Shown piece after piece: positions 43,877 through 52,799 of a DNA stretch of 64,000 nt. Location: NCBI GenBank assembly GCA_024236235.1, contig JACKKV010000005.1, positions 1 to 64,000 on the forward strand, in the 5' to 3' direction. This stretch comes from Novosphingobium sp. GTDB taxonomy: Bacteria > Pseudomonadota > Alphaproteobacteria > Sphingomonadales > Sphingomonadaceae. The translations under genes and the position numbers were made by a program. Each line of letters starts with the position of its first letter. Position 1 is the first letter of the stretch. Under the pieces are notes generated by a model, which ran no database searches, had not been told where the DNA came from, and saw only the letters and a program-made list of their open reading frames with translations.

Positions 43877-44998
43877 GTGACAAGCAAACCTCTTGGCGTT
43901 GGAATTGTGGGGTTGAACCCTCACGGCAGCTGGGCATGGCGTTCCCACCTCCCCGCATTGCAGCACCTTTCCGATCAGTTGAGCATTGTTGGCGTTGCCA
44001 ACCGCAGCGTGGAAAGCAGCCAGGCCGCCGCCGCCGAGGCGGGAATCCCCCAGGGTTTCAGCTCCGTCGAGGCGCTCATCAACTGCCCGGACGTCAACAT
44101 TGTCGCCGTGACAGTCCGCGTGCCGGAACATCGCAGGGTTGTCGATGCCGCCCTGCGTGCGGGCAAGCATGTCTATTGCGAATGGCCACTGGGCATCGAC
44201 CTGAAGGAAGCCGAAGCACTGGCCAGCCTCGCCCGGGAATCGGGGCTGTGCGCGGTTATCGGCACTCAGGCTGCCGTCGCACCGGAGATCGAACATGCCC
44301 GCGCACTGATAGCGGAAGGGCGCATCGGCAAAGTGCTGTCAGTGGCGGTAATCGGTTCGGGCTTGAGCTGGGGCCAGGAAATCGAACCGCGTAACGCCTA
44401 TCTCCTCGACCGGGACAACGGTGGCACGATGCTGAGCATTCCCGTGGGACACCTGCTGGCCGGGGTTCAGCGGATTCTCGGCCCGGTTGCAGCCGTCGCA
44501 GGGGCGGAACGCATCGGATATGACCGCGTCCGGATCGCGGGGGGCGGCGACACGGCCATCAAATCCGCGCCAGACCAGGCATCCTTCATCGGCTATCTGC
44601 AATCCGGGCCGCAGCTGTCAGTCCATTACCGCGCCGGCACGCCGCCGGGGCTCGGCCTTTACTGGGAAATCCTCGGCAGTGAGGGCACGATCGTGATCGA
44701 GGCGGTCAATGGCCATCCGCAGATGATGCCGCTTACCCTCAGCATGGGGCGGCAGGGCGAGCAGGGGCTGACCAGAATCCAGCCGCCTGCGGGCGAGCTG
44801 GAAGAGCTTGCCAGTGACCCCATGGCCCGCAATGTCGGCATCCTGTATGCGCGGATGGCACAGGCCATTCGCGGCGAAGACGTGTATTTGCCGCGGTTCG
44901 ACGACGCGCACGCGCTCCACCGGGTTATCGCCGCGATCAGCGAATCCACCGTGACGCGCGGTTGGGTCGATATCGAGCTGAAGGCGACACGCACTTGA
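43877..44998 (+). CDS. Gfo/Idh/MocA-family oxidoreductase
   Basis: The 373-residue protein has an N-terminal NAD(P)-binding fold (GIVGLNPHGSWAWRSHLPAL) and the EKP-equivalent CEWPLGIDLKEAEAL, where the usual EKP is EWP. This change removes the conserved catalytic Lys. A C-terminal alpha/beta domain follows from about 130. It is the last gene of the rightward run before the TonB receptor. Sugar or cyclitol substrates are known for the family; here the substrate is unknown. Confidence 0.88.
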   Translation: MTSKPLGVGIVGLNPHGSWAWRSHLPALQHLSDQLSIVGVANRSVESSQAAAAEAGIPQGFSSVEALINCPDVNIVAVTVRVPEHRRVVDAALRAGKHVYCEWPLGIDLKEAEALASLARESGLCAVIGTQAAVAPEIEHARALIAEGRIGKVLSVAVIGSGLSWGQEIEPRNAYLLDRDNGGTMLSIPVGHLLAGVQRILGPVAAVAGAERIGYDRVRIAGGGDTAIKSAPDQASFIGYLQSGPQLSVHYRAGTPPGLGLYWEILGSEGTIVIEAVNGHPQMMPLTLSMGRQGEQGLTRIQPPAGELEELASDPMARNVGILYARMAQAIRGEDVYLPRFDDAHALHRVIAAISESTVTRGWVDIELKATRT

Positions 44999-45333
44999 CC
45001 TTCTGCGTATCGATGCGGGTCAACTTCACCCCTTAAACCCGTGGCCGCACAGACTCTTAAGCTGATCAATCGCACCGTCGACCACCCCGTATGAGAATTT
45101 AAATTATAAATATCATAATCTTACATGAATCTCACCTCAATCCGCTTAGTCACATTAAACACTGGTGTTGACTTTTTTTGGCTTAGCCAACAGATACCCA
45201 CAAAATGCTTTTAGCGATAAATTCAAAGCCGGTCGCCGCCTTCGGCCACGCACCCGGCAGCAATGTAATAGGCTTGACAAGCCGAGCCTTTTTTTAGACC
45301 TTGTCAAAACAAACGTTTGTTAGGGAGAGATAT
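44999..45333 (+). promoter_or_regulatory. AT-rich control region of the first TonB receptor
   Basis: This 335-base gap is clearly AT-richer than its surroundings. It holds TTGACT-17-CAGATA (45168-45196), a short hairpin GGCTTGACAAGCC (45271-45283) with a following T-run (45289-45295) that might end transcription or attenuate it, and the palindrome AACAAACGTTTGTT (45308-45321). No gene is seen. Confidence 0.45.
45308..45321. promoter_or_regulatory. 14-bp perfect palindrome before the TonB receptor
   Basis: AACAAACGTTTGTT is its own reverse complement. It lies 13 bases before the ATG, next to the ribosome-binding site, and is a likely operator for a TetR- or LacI-type repressor. Confidence 0.5.
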
Positions 45334-47808
45334 ATGCGCAGCCATTCACGTTTTTTGGCGTTGTCCGCTTCAACATCAGTGTTGGCATTTGCCTGGTGCT
45401 CGCCAACGCTGGCCCAGCAGTCCCAGTCCATCGCCCAGGCCAGCGACGAATCGAATCAAATCATCGTCACCGCCCGGCGTAAGGATGAAAGCCTGATGGA
45501 AGTGCCGGTCGTTGTATCAACGTTGTCAGGAGAGGCGATCAGCCGCTACCATTCGAACGATTTGACTGCGATTGGTGAAATGACGCCAACCGTGATCGTG
45601 GGCGCCTATCGGGCCAACGGTGGCGGATCGATCGCGATCAGAGGCATTAGTTCCCCGGCAAACCAGACAGGTTTTGAACAAGCCGTGTCCGTGGCGATTG
45701 ATGGGATCCAGACCAGTAACGGACGCATCGCCCAACTTGGTTTTTTCGACGTCGAACAGGTTGAGGTTCTCAAAGGGCCGCAGGCGCTCTTTTTCGGCAA
45801 GAACAGCCCTGCCGGCGTCATCTCGGTTCGGACCAAGGGGCCAACTGACCAGTTTGAAGGCGGCGCTCGGGCGTCATATGAATTCGTCGCGGACGAAGCG
45901 ATTATCGATGCCTATGTCGGCGGACCGCTATCAGACGTATTCGGCGCGCGTGTAGCGGTCCGGTACCGGTACATGGACGGGTGGCTACGCAATACCGCCC
46001 AGCCGATCACCAGTCCCTTTTACAGTGCCGCCTCCGGCGCGCCTGCCGCCGCTGCTCTATTGCCGGGCACTGACGATTCACGACCGGGCGACAAGGAGTT
46101 CATGGGCCGTGTGACCCTGCATTTCGAACCGTCCAGCGTATTCAATGCAACGCTGAAGGTGTTCGGGCTGAATGCCAAAGACAGCGGTTCCGGGCCGGCG
46201 CTGCAGAACATCGGTCCCTGTACCGGCCCCAACCCGCGAGTAAGCGGGACGGCTGATCCTTTCGCTGACTGCAAGGCAGACAAGTACACGACGTCTGGTG
46301 ATCTGCCTTCTGTCGTCGGAGAGACGTTCCGTGGGATGGACGTCGACGGGACTGGTGAAGGTGAATTGAACGCCATCATCTCTTCGCTTGCCATGAATCT
46401 GGACTTGGGTGCCATAAACGTCGCATCACTCACGGGATACAACCGCCACACCTATAACTGGTTCAGTGGGCTCGATCAGACGACCTATTCGCAGCTGTCA
46501 ATGGTCGAAAAGGTAAAGACGCGTGAATTCAGCCATGAAATTCGATTAAGCAGCCAGTTGGATGGTCCGCTCAATTTCGTCATTGGCGGCTATTTTCAGG
46601 ACACGTATCTGGTCGGATATTCCGATGCCATGTTGAGCCTGGGCCACTATAATGCGGCTGCCAACCGGTATACCGCTTTCGAAACGCTGCCGGTTCAAAA
46701 CGGAACCACCTATTCGGCGTTCGGCCAGCTGATCTTCGACGTCACTCCCGAACTTGAACTGGCGGGCGGCGCACGCTGGACCCACGAAAAGAAGAATTTC
46801 GACAAGGAGAATATCTGGGGCAATCCCAGCGCCTTCGGCGGAATATTTGACACCGCCGCGACCGATTATGGTTCGGACGAACTCGGTCATTTGAAAGGCA
46901 AGTTTTCGGACAAGAACGTATCGCCCGAAGTGACGCTGACTTGGAAACCGGACAGCAATCACACGGTCTTCGCAGCCTATCGGACGGGTTTCAAGTCCGG
47001 CGGCTTTGGCCTGACGAACCCGCTCTCCAAATCGACACTGATCGGTGACGTCGATTTCGGCTCCGAAAAGGCGCGGGGCTTCGAAGTCGGCACACGCGCT
47101 ATCCTACTGGACGGGCGTTTGAATCTGAGCGCCGCCGCTTTCGCCTATGATTTCAAGGATCTCCAGGTAAACATCTACGATCCGGCCCGCATCGCCTACA
47201 CTATCAACAATGCGGGCAAGGTCCGTCAGCGCGGGTTTGAACTGGAAGGCAATTTCCGCGTAAGCCCCGTTCTGACCCTGCATGGGGCGCTGGCCTATGT
47301 GCACAATCGCTTCAAGGATTTCACAGGGCAGTGCTATGCCTATACTTTCCCGACCGGATCAACCCGGGCGACGGCAGTACCGCCGCCGAACTGCTCCTTC
47401 GTCAATGATACCGCGCTGACCTTGCAGCAGGTGTTCGATGGCCGGGCCCCCGCCCGTTCGCCCGAATGGAGCGGAAACGCAGGCTTCATTGTAACCCTGC
47501 CGGTTGGCTCCAACGAAATCCGCCTGAACGGCGATGCCTATTTCAGTGACAGCTATTATGCGGCGGACACGCTGGTCGATGCCAGCAAGCAGGATTCATT
47601 CTGGCGCCTGAACGCGGGCATCACCTATGCGCATCCTGACAATCGCTGGAGCGTGGGGATCACCGGCCGCAATCTGACCAACGAGCATTATCTGATCTAT
47701 GCCGCAGACCGCACCGGCGGCACGGGCGTGCCAGGAGCAATCGGCGAACAACGCGCCGTAGTATCCCGTGGACGGGAAGTAGCGGTCAGCGCCAGCTTCA
47801 ACTTTTAG
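45334..47808 (+). CDS. TonB-dependent outer-membrane receptor
   Basis: The product has 824 residues from the ATG at 45334 (AGGGAGAGA just before it). The signal peptide (residues 1-28) ends near TLAQQ. A TonB-box/plug region begins with NQIIVTARRKDESL, and the plug (about 45-155) leads into the 22-strand barrel. The C-terminus ends with aromatic SASFNF, as required for outer-membrane assembly. It probably imports a hydrophobic or chelated nutrient, likely the substrate of the surrounding catabolic genes. Two Cys pairs occur in extracellular-loop regions (CTGPNPRVSGTADPFADC). Confidence 0.94.
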   Translation: MRSHSRFLALSASTSVLAFAWCSPTLAQQSQSIAQASDESNQIIVTARRKDESLMEVPVVVSTLSGEAISRYHSNDLTAIGEMTPTVIVGAYRANGGGSIAIRGISSPANQTGFEQAVSVAIDGIQTSNGRIAQLGFFDVEQVEVLKGPQALFFGKNSPAGVISVRTKGPTDQFEGGARASYEFVADEAIIDAYVGGPLSDVFGARVAVRYRYMDGWLRNTAQPITSPFYSAASGAPAAAALLPGTDDSRPGDKEFMGRVTLHFEPSSVFNATLKVFGLNAKDSGSGPALQNIGPCTGPNPRVSGTADPFADCKADKYTTSGDLPSVVGETFRGMDVDGTGEGELNAIISSLAMNLDLGAINVASLTGYNRHTYNWFSGLDQTTYSQLSMVEKVKTREFSHEIRLSSQLDGPLNFVIGGYFQDTYLVGYSDAMLSLGHYNAAANRYTAFETLPVQNGTTYSAFGQLIFDVTPELELAGGARWTHEKKNFDKENIWGNPSAFGGIFDTAATDYGSDELGHLKGKFSDKNVSPEVTLTWKPDSNHTVFAAYRTGFKSGGFGLTNPLSKSTLIGDVDFGSEKARGFEVGTRAILLDGRLNLSAAAFAYDFKDLQVNIYDPARIAYTINNAGKVRQRGFELEGNFRVSPVLTLHGALAYVHNRFKDFTGQCYAYTFPTGSTRATAVPPPNCSFVNDTALTLQQVFDGRAPARSPEWSGNAGFIVTLPVGSNEIRLNGDAYFSDSYYAADTLVDASKQDSFWRLNAGITYAHPDNRWSVGITGRNLTNEHYLIYAADRTGGTGVPGAIGEQRAVVSRGREVAVSASFNF

Positions 47809-47924
47809 AGTTAAATCCAGACTATCAGCCACCTCCGCAGGCTAGTCATCGTTGATGATCCGCAGGCGGGAGTGGCAGTCTGGGCCATTATCGACACCCA
47901 ACTGACATGGCATAGGCGTGATCC

Positions 47925-48389
47925 GTGACAACTGCCGAAACAGACTTTCCAGCGCTTTACCGCGAGAAAATCCGTTTCAGTGACACGGACATGCTCGGCC
48001 ATGTCAACAATCTGGCGTTTGCGAGCTTCTTCGAAAGTGCCAGAGCCGATATTCTCTATGGCAGCGGCAAACTTGAAGTGCCGGAGTGCTTCTTCGTTCT
48101 GGCCAGTTCCACGATCGATTTCACCGGCGAACTAAACTTTCCCGGAGAAGTGACCGTGGGGTCCGCCATCGCGCGGATCGGGACAAGCTCGGCCACCTTT
48201 CGCCAGGCCGTTTTCCAGAATGGCCAATGCGCCGCAAGCAGCACCAGCTCGATGGTGCAGATCGGCGGACCGGAACGCAAGGCAGTCCCGCTTTCAGAGG
48301 TCGCACGAAGCCATCTGGCCGGATTGCTGCGATTGACGCATGATGGTCTCGCAAACCCGCAGGCAGGAGCAGACCATGACAAGCGATAA
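47925..48389 (+). CDS. Acyl-CoA thioesterase, 4HBT hot-dog family
   Basis: This 154-residue protein starts GTG (47925). RFSDTDMLGHVNNLAFASFFE has the Asp of the active-site motif of 4-hydroxybenzoyl-CoA thioesterases. VLASSTIDFTGELNFPGEVTV is also typical. It hydrolyses an acyl- or aroyl-CoA. It overlaps the following SnoaL-type gene by 14 bases. Confidence 0.85.
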   Translation: MTTAETDFPALYREKIRFSDTDMLGHVNNLAFASFFESARADILYGSGKLEVPECFFVLASSTIDFTGELNFPGEVTVGSAIARIGTSSATFRQAVFQNGQCAASSTSSMVQIGGPERKAVPLSEVARSHLAGLLRLTHDGLANPQAGADHDKR

Positions 48390-48984
48390 GCACCAGTTGC
48401 AATATCTGCTGGACCGCCAGGCGATCGCAGATGTGCTCGCCACATACTCAAGAGCGATTGACCGGCTCGACCGTGACCTGCTGATCTCGGTCTATCACCC
48501 GGACGCCGTCGACGATCACGGCGTCTTCATCGGCACACGCGAAGAGTTTGCCGACTGGGCGATCGCGATGCACACGGCCACTCATCTGTCGCACCAGCAC
48601 TGCATCATGAATCACACCTGCGATCTGGCCGGCGACGTCGCGCATGTAGAAAGCTATTACATGTTCGTCGGCATGAACAAGGCTGGCAAGCCGCTCGGCA
48701 TGTCAGGCGGGCGTTACATTGACCGGATGGAGAAGCGCGACGGTGTATGGGCCATTGCCGCCCGGGTATGCCTGCGTGACTGGGCCCCTCTCGATGCGAT
48801 CCCGGATTCGCTCGATCAGAGCCGGATGACCGTGGTGAAGATCACTAACGAGCAACTGCGCGAGGTGATGCGCAGCGGCCCCTGCCCCTCGCGCGATGCA
48901 GGTGACATTTCCTACCGGCGTCCGCTCACCATTTCGCCGGAGCGCGTCGAAGCCTATCGCGCATCGTTGAGCCGGGGCGGCTGA
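48376..48984 (+). CDS. SnoaL-like nuclear-transport-factor-2 protein
   Basis: The product has 202 residues from the ATG at 48376 (MTSDKHQLQYLLD). LDRQAIADVLATYSRAIDRLDRDLL with YHPDAVDDHG and HQHCIMNHTCDL are the usual SnoaL_4/ring-hydroxylating-beta-like signatures. Such proteins include small beta subunits of Rieske dioxygenases and dehydratases. The nearby Rieske gene has no beta subunit, but that gene runs the other way. The function is unknown. Confidence 0.82.
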   Translation: MTSDKHQLQYLLDRQAIADVLATYSRAIDRLDRDLLISVYHPDAVDDHGVFIGTREEFADWAIAMHTATHLSHQHCIMNHTCDLAGDVAHVESYYMFVGMNKAGKPLGMSGGRYIDRMEKRDGVWAIAARVCLRDWAPLDAIPDSLDQSRMTVVKITNEQLREVMRSGPCPSRDAGDISYRRPLTISPERVEAYRASLSRGG

Positions 48985-49014
48985 GCCTGGCAGGCTCCAC
49001 CCAACGGGCAAGCC

Positions 49015-50547
49015 TTACCAGAAGGGCGCCTTCAGGACATTGCGCTGCACCTTGCCTGATGCGGTGCGCGGAAAATCGTCCATGAACACAATCTTTGCCG
49101 GGCATTTGTAGTGCGCCAGCCGTTCGCGGCTATAGGCGATCAGCGCCTTCTCATCCGTTTCGCACCCGGGCCTGGGGCGGATCGCACAGGCTACCGCCTC
49201 CCCCCATTTGGGATGAGGTATGGCGAAGGCCGCGGCCTCCAGTACGTCAGGGTGCGTGTTGACGACCCGTTCCACCTCGGCGGGATAGACGTTTTCGCCG
49301 CCCGAGATGATCATGTCGTTGAGACGGTCGGATATGTAGAGGTAACCATCGACCATCCGGCCGATGTCGCCGGAGCGATACCAGCCATCCGCGAGGAAAG
49401 TCTCCGCGCTGGCTTCAGGCTGTTTCCAGTATGCCTTGGCGCGCTGGGGCGATCGTATCCAGATCTCGCCCGCGTCGCCTTCGGCCACATCTGCCAGTGA
49501 CGCGGGATCGATGATCCTCACCTCGGTGCCGGGAAAGGGGCGGCCGCACGATGTCAGCAGATGGGGCTTGTTCACCGCGTCATGGTCTTCCGGCCCCAGC
49601 AAGGTGTTGCCAAAGCTCAACTCGGTCGAGCCATACATGCCGTAAAGCCCGCAACCGAAGGTTTGGATGGCGTCTTCCAGCACATGCACCGGGATGATCG
49701 AGCCGCCATAGCAGATGCCCTGGAGCGAGCTGAAATCGGTTTCCCGCACTTGGGGCGTTTCCAGCAGGATCTGGATCACGGCGGGCACGGTCATCAGATG
49801 AGTTGCGCCCAGTTCCGGAATGGCGCGGATTATTCGGTGCGGATCGAAGTCGCGAAAGCCGATTATCTCGGAGCCGTAAGCCATGGCCTGCAGCGACCAG
49901 TTTATACCGCCAACGTGAAACAGCGGCAGGCAGTTGAGGTGGCGAAAGCACGGATCCCTGCCAAAGATATCACCCGCAGCATCGAAGAAGGCGAATATGC
50001 TGCGGTTCATCAGCATCGCGCCCTTTGGCCGTCCGGTGGTGCCCGAGGTGTAGAGTTGCAGGGCCACATCGTCCGGTTCCGACCGCTCGCCCGGGTCGCC
50101 ATGATCGAAGCGGCGATACCAGTCGCGGTAATCGGCATCATCGCCGTCAAGCACGATGAAGCGCGGGCTGATGCCGCGCGCGGCGCATTCCTTCTTGAGA
50201 CCGGGCAGGAATTCGGATGAAACGAAGGCCAGCCGGGCTTCGGAATCCGCCAGCACATAGGCCATTTCCTCAGCCGAAAGGCGCCAGTTGACCGCAATCT
50301 GCACGGCGCCTGCCTTGCGCGCGCCAAACAGCGTTTCAAACAAGGGCAGGCCGTTCTTGTCGATCAGGGCGATCCGGCAGTCCCTGCCGACCCCTTCGGC
50401 GAGGAGCGCATTGGCGATGCGATTGCTGCGCTCGTCCATTTGGCCATAAGTCACCATAGCGCCGTCGTAATTCGCCATGGGCGCATCGGGCCGCTCGCGC
50501 CCGTGCGCGCGCAACATATCCTCAAGGCTAGTGAGCTCTCCCAACAC
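49015..50547 (-). CDS. AMP-forming acyl-CoA synthetase
   Basis: The product has 510 residues from a GTG at 50547 (GGAGAG just upstream); the open frame continues into the Rieske gene but the family start is here. The P-loop-like YTSGTTGRPKGAM, GMYGSTELSF and the GYLYISDRLNDMIISGGENVYPAEVE motif with PRTASGKVQRN at the end define an ANL ligase. It activates a carboxylic acid (aromatic, fatty or terpenoid) to a CoA thioester. It is 50 bases after the Rieske gene and in its operon. Confidence 0.92.
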   Translation of the reverse strand: MLGELTSLEDMLRAHGRERPDAPMANYDGAMVTYGQMDERSNRIANALLAEGVGRDCRIALIDKNGLPLFETLFGARKAGAVQIAVNWRLSAEEMAYVLADSEARLAFVSSEFLPGLKKECAARGISPRFIVLDGDDADYRDWYRRFDHGDPGERSEPDDVALQLYTSGTTGRPKGAMLMNRSIFAFFDAAGDIFGRDPCFRHLNCLPLFHVGGINWSLQAMAYGSEIIGFRDFDPHRIIRAIPELGATHLMTVPAVIQILLETPQVRETDFSSLQGICYGGSIIPVHVLEDAIQTFGCGLYGMYGSTELSFGNTLLGPEDHDAVNKPHLLTSCGRPFPGTEVRIIDPASLADVAEGDAGEIWIRSPQRAKAYWKQPEASAETFLADGWYRSGDIGRMVDGYLYISDRLNDMIISGGENVYPAEVERVVNTHPDVLEAAAFAIPHPKWGEAVACAIRPRPGCETDEKALIAYSRERLAHYKCPAKIVFMDDFPRTASGKVQRNVLKAPFW

Positions 50548-50597
50548 AGTCTCTCCGGCTTTTTTCTGTCCAGTTAATGCATGGCCCGCGGCCGTCT

Positions 50598-51740
50598 TCA
50601 GTTTATCGCGCGCAGCGTATCTGCCAGATTTCCATGCAGGTGCTGAAGGCCCGGTTCGTTCGCACCGAAGAACACCTGGCCATTGGCGATGAAGGGCAAT
50701 GCCTGCTGCACTTCTTCCGAGATAGCCCAATCCTCGCCAATGACCGTGTCAGTCATGATCTGCCAGTTGCGTTTCCAGCGAGGGATCGTTTCTTCGGTGT
50801 AGCTTTCGCGGGGAACGGCCATTTGAACAAGCACGCGACATTTTCCCGGGTCTGAGCCGGGGAAGGATGTCCAGGTTTCGAAATGATCGCCCTGCCAGAC
50901 GATAATCGTGTTGGGAAATATCTGATAGTTGACAGCAACATTGGGCAGAAAATCGACCTCTTCAAAGGGTTTGTCCGCGATGGTGTCAAAGGACTTGCGC
51001 ACGCCCAGCAGGCGCCCGTTCAGCCCGAATCCGTCGAACGGGGAATGCGTGCCGTAGAAATAGGGTCCGATCGACCCGGCGTGCAACGCGGCAAAGTGGT
51101 AGATTTCCAGAAAGCCGTCGAGCACGGATTTCCAGTTGATGTTCGCTTCAAAAACTTCGGAGCGGTGCAGGATGCAATTCTGGATTCCCAACCCTTCGAT
51201 TTCATCGTGGATCGTCCTCAGGTGCTGCTCGATGTCGATCCCAGTATCGTCGTCGACCTTCACCCAGATCAAACCCAAGCGTTCGGCCACCTGCAGCTGC
51301 GGCAGACTGCCGGCCTCCTTGTCCAGCCCGGGAAAGGCGGAACGGGGGAACCCCTTGAGGGTTCCGTCAGTCTTGAAGCTCCACGCATGGTATGGACAAA
51401 TGAATTGCGATGCGTTCCCGCGCCGCTGATCACAAACCGGTGCGCCGCGGTGCGAGCAGACATTGCGGAACGCACTGAGCGACCCATCCTTCTGGCGGGA
51501 GACAATGACGGGCAGGCCGAGCAGATCATGCGCTATGAAATCCCCCGCATTCTTCAATTCATCGGCATGGCCGACGATCAGTGGAAACTTGTGCAGTAGC
51601 CGCTTTTCACGGGCGAGATGTTCGGGGTCATGATAGGCCTTGGCGGGATATGGCATTTCGCCGTCGGCGAGCTTGGTCGAACCCGTCGCCATGTAGCCCC
51701 TGATTTCCTCAAAGAGTCGCTTCTGCGTCTGCCTGTCCAC
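50598..51740 (-). CDS. Rieske non-haem iron oxygenase, alpha subunit
   Basis: The product has 380 residues from the GTG at 51740 (AGGAG upstream); an ATG at 51770 lies too close to the likely mRNA start. The Rieske cluster ligands are C95-x-H97 and C115-x2-H118. The iron site has H215 and H220 in LEIYHFAALH, and the residue bridging to the Rieske domain is Glu (E212) rather than Asp, as in CntA-like monooxygenases. EDWAISEEVQQ carries the third ligand. No beta subunit or reductase is nearby. Likely a hydroxylase or demethylase. Confidence 0.9.
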   Translation of the reverse strand: MDRQTQKRLFEEIRGYMATGSTKLADGEMPYPAKAYHDPEHLAREKRLLHKFPLIVGHADELKNAGDFIAHDLLGLPVIVSRQKDGSLSAFRNVCSHRGAPVCDQRRGNASQFICPYHAWSFKTDGTLKGFPRSAFPGLDKEAGSLPQLQVAERLGLIWVKVDDDTGIDIEQHLRTIHDEIEGLGIQNCILHRSEVFEANINWKSVLDGFLEIYHFAALHAGSIGPYFYGTHSPFDGFGLNGRLLGVRKSFDTIADKPFEEVDFLPNVAVNYQIFPNTIIVWQGDHFETWTSFPGSDPGKCRVLVQMAVPRESYTEETIPRWKRNWQIMTDTVIGEDWAISEEVQQALPFIANGQVFFGANEPGLQHLHGNLADTLRAIN

Positions 51741-51772
51741 CTTGCATGATCTCCTGGAAGCCAAGTTCATTG

Positions 51773-51815
51773 TTCAACAGATGTGTTGAATAAATGCCCC
51801 CCCGAGTGGTGTCAA
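51773..51815 (-). promoter_or_regulatory. Rieske promoter with overlapping operator
   Basis: On the minus strand TTGACA (51815-51810), 17 bases and TATTCA (51792-51787) form a promoter. TTCAACACATCTGTTGAA (51773-51790), with perfect 7-bp arms and a 4-base centre, overlaps the -10 element and the start. The adjacent TetR gene is the likely source of the binding protein. Confidence 0.65.
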
Positions 51816-51883
51816 GGATGAATGGGTACCTTGCGTATCAGTGATATTTCGTGCCGGATTTCAGCGTGATCGCGCCACCACGA

Positions 51884-52543
51884 TCATCCATGCGGGCCTT
51901 GCCGACAGACGCCATGAAGAAACATGTCCGCGAACGCGCGCGCGACATCCTCATGCGACAGTTTGCCCGCTGGCGTGAACCAGCGATGAGTCCAGTTCAC
52001 CATACCGAACAGCGCGTTGAGCGCGAGCATGGTGTTCAGATCGGGGTTGAATTCGCCATTGGCCTTGCCCTCCTCGATCAGCGATGTGACGATCTCCTCG
52101 TAATCGCGCGTCACCTTCTGGAGTTTGCGCCCCCAGGCCGATGTGTCCCTGTCAATGCGATGCATCATCTCCTTGATATAGACGAACATCTGCGGATAGT
52201 TGGTGGCGTAGCCGCGCATCAGCTGGGCCACGATCTGGCGCAGCCGTTCAGACGCCGCCAGCGTCGCATCGGCCTTGATCAGGCGTGCCTGGTCAATGTC
52301 CAGCTCGACGATATCGCCCAGCGATTCCCGGAACAGTTCCTCCTTGCCGCCGACGTAGTAATAGAGCGAAGCCCGATCGAGACCGGCGCGTTTGGCAATG
52401 TCGAGCGGTCGCGTCGCGGCATAGCCGCGTTCCTGGAACAGTTCCGCCGCGATCCTGATCAACTGCTTGCGCCGCAGGGCGTATTCGGAATCGCTGTCAC
52501 GCTTGGCGACCGCCCGCTTCTTCGCAATGTTGCTCTTGACCAT
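51884..52543 (-). CDS. TetR-family transcriptional regulator
   Basis: The product has 219 residues from the ATG at 52543 (MVKSNIAKKRAVAK); the frame opens earlier at 52588. LIRIAAELFQERGYAATRPLDIAKRAGLDRASLYYYVGGKEEL is a complete TetR helix-turn-helix. The C-terminal region (VTRDYEEIVTSLIEEGKANGEF) is of TetR_C type. It lies directly upstream of the Rieske-ligase operon, whose promoter carries an 18-bp operator. Confidence 0.93.
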   Translation of the reverse strand: MVKSNIAKKRAVAKRDSDSEYALRRKQLIRIAAELFQERGYAATRPLDIAKRAGLDRASLYYYVGGKEELFRESLGDIVELDIDQARLIKADATLAASERLRQIVAQLMRGYATNYPQMFVYIKEMMHRIDRDTSAWGRKLQKVTRDYEEIVTSLIEEGKANGEFNPDLNTMLALNALFGMVNWTHRWFTPAGKLSHEDVARAFADMFLHGVCRQGPHG

Positions 52544-52633
52544 GGTTTTCAGCGATGCCTCCGCCGCACACATTGCCGGGCATGGCAAGGTTTGACAATC
52601 TCTGCGTCAGCGTGGCGGCAAGTGCGCCGGGCA

Positions 52634-52723
52634 AATCGGACGTATCGGACACATCAAAGGAGAAAAAATCCGCTCCTCCCCGCGAACCGCAGACGGGGCA
52701 AAGGACGAAGCGGGCAGCGCGGG
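52634..52723 (+). repeat. Dispersed intergenic repeat, copy B
   Basis: This copy carries TCGGACGTATCGGACACATC, an A-rich run and CGC, followed by a GC-rich tail, like copy A at 34265-34354. The 256-base gap 52544-52799 contains no other recognised element. Confidence 0.6.
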
Positions 52724-52799
52724 CCATTCGTGCGCCCTACCATGCGCCACCAATGTAGGAAAATGATCGATGGCGCGAGGGACTGCCGCATCGGGAACG

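Noticed and set aside
45057..45072. TTAAGCTGATCAATCG as a third copy of the 27.1/38.6 kb site
   Set aside because: Only about 13 of 16 bases match and it lies about 260 bases before the receptor start; TGATCA also occurs by chance elsewhere.
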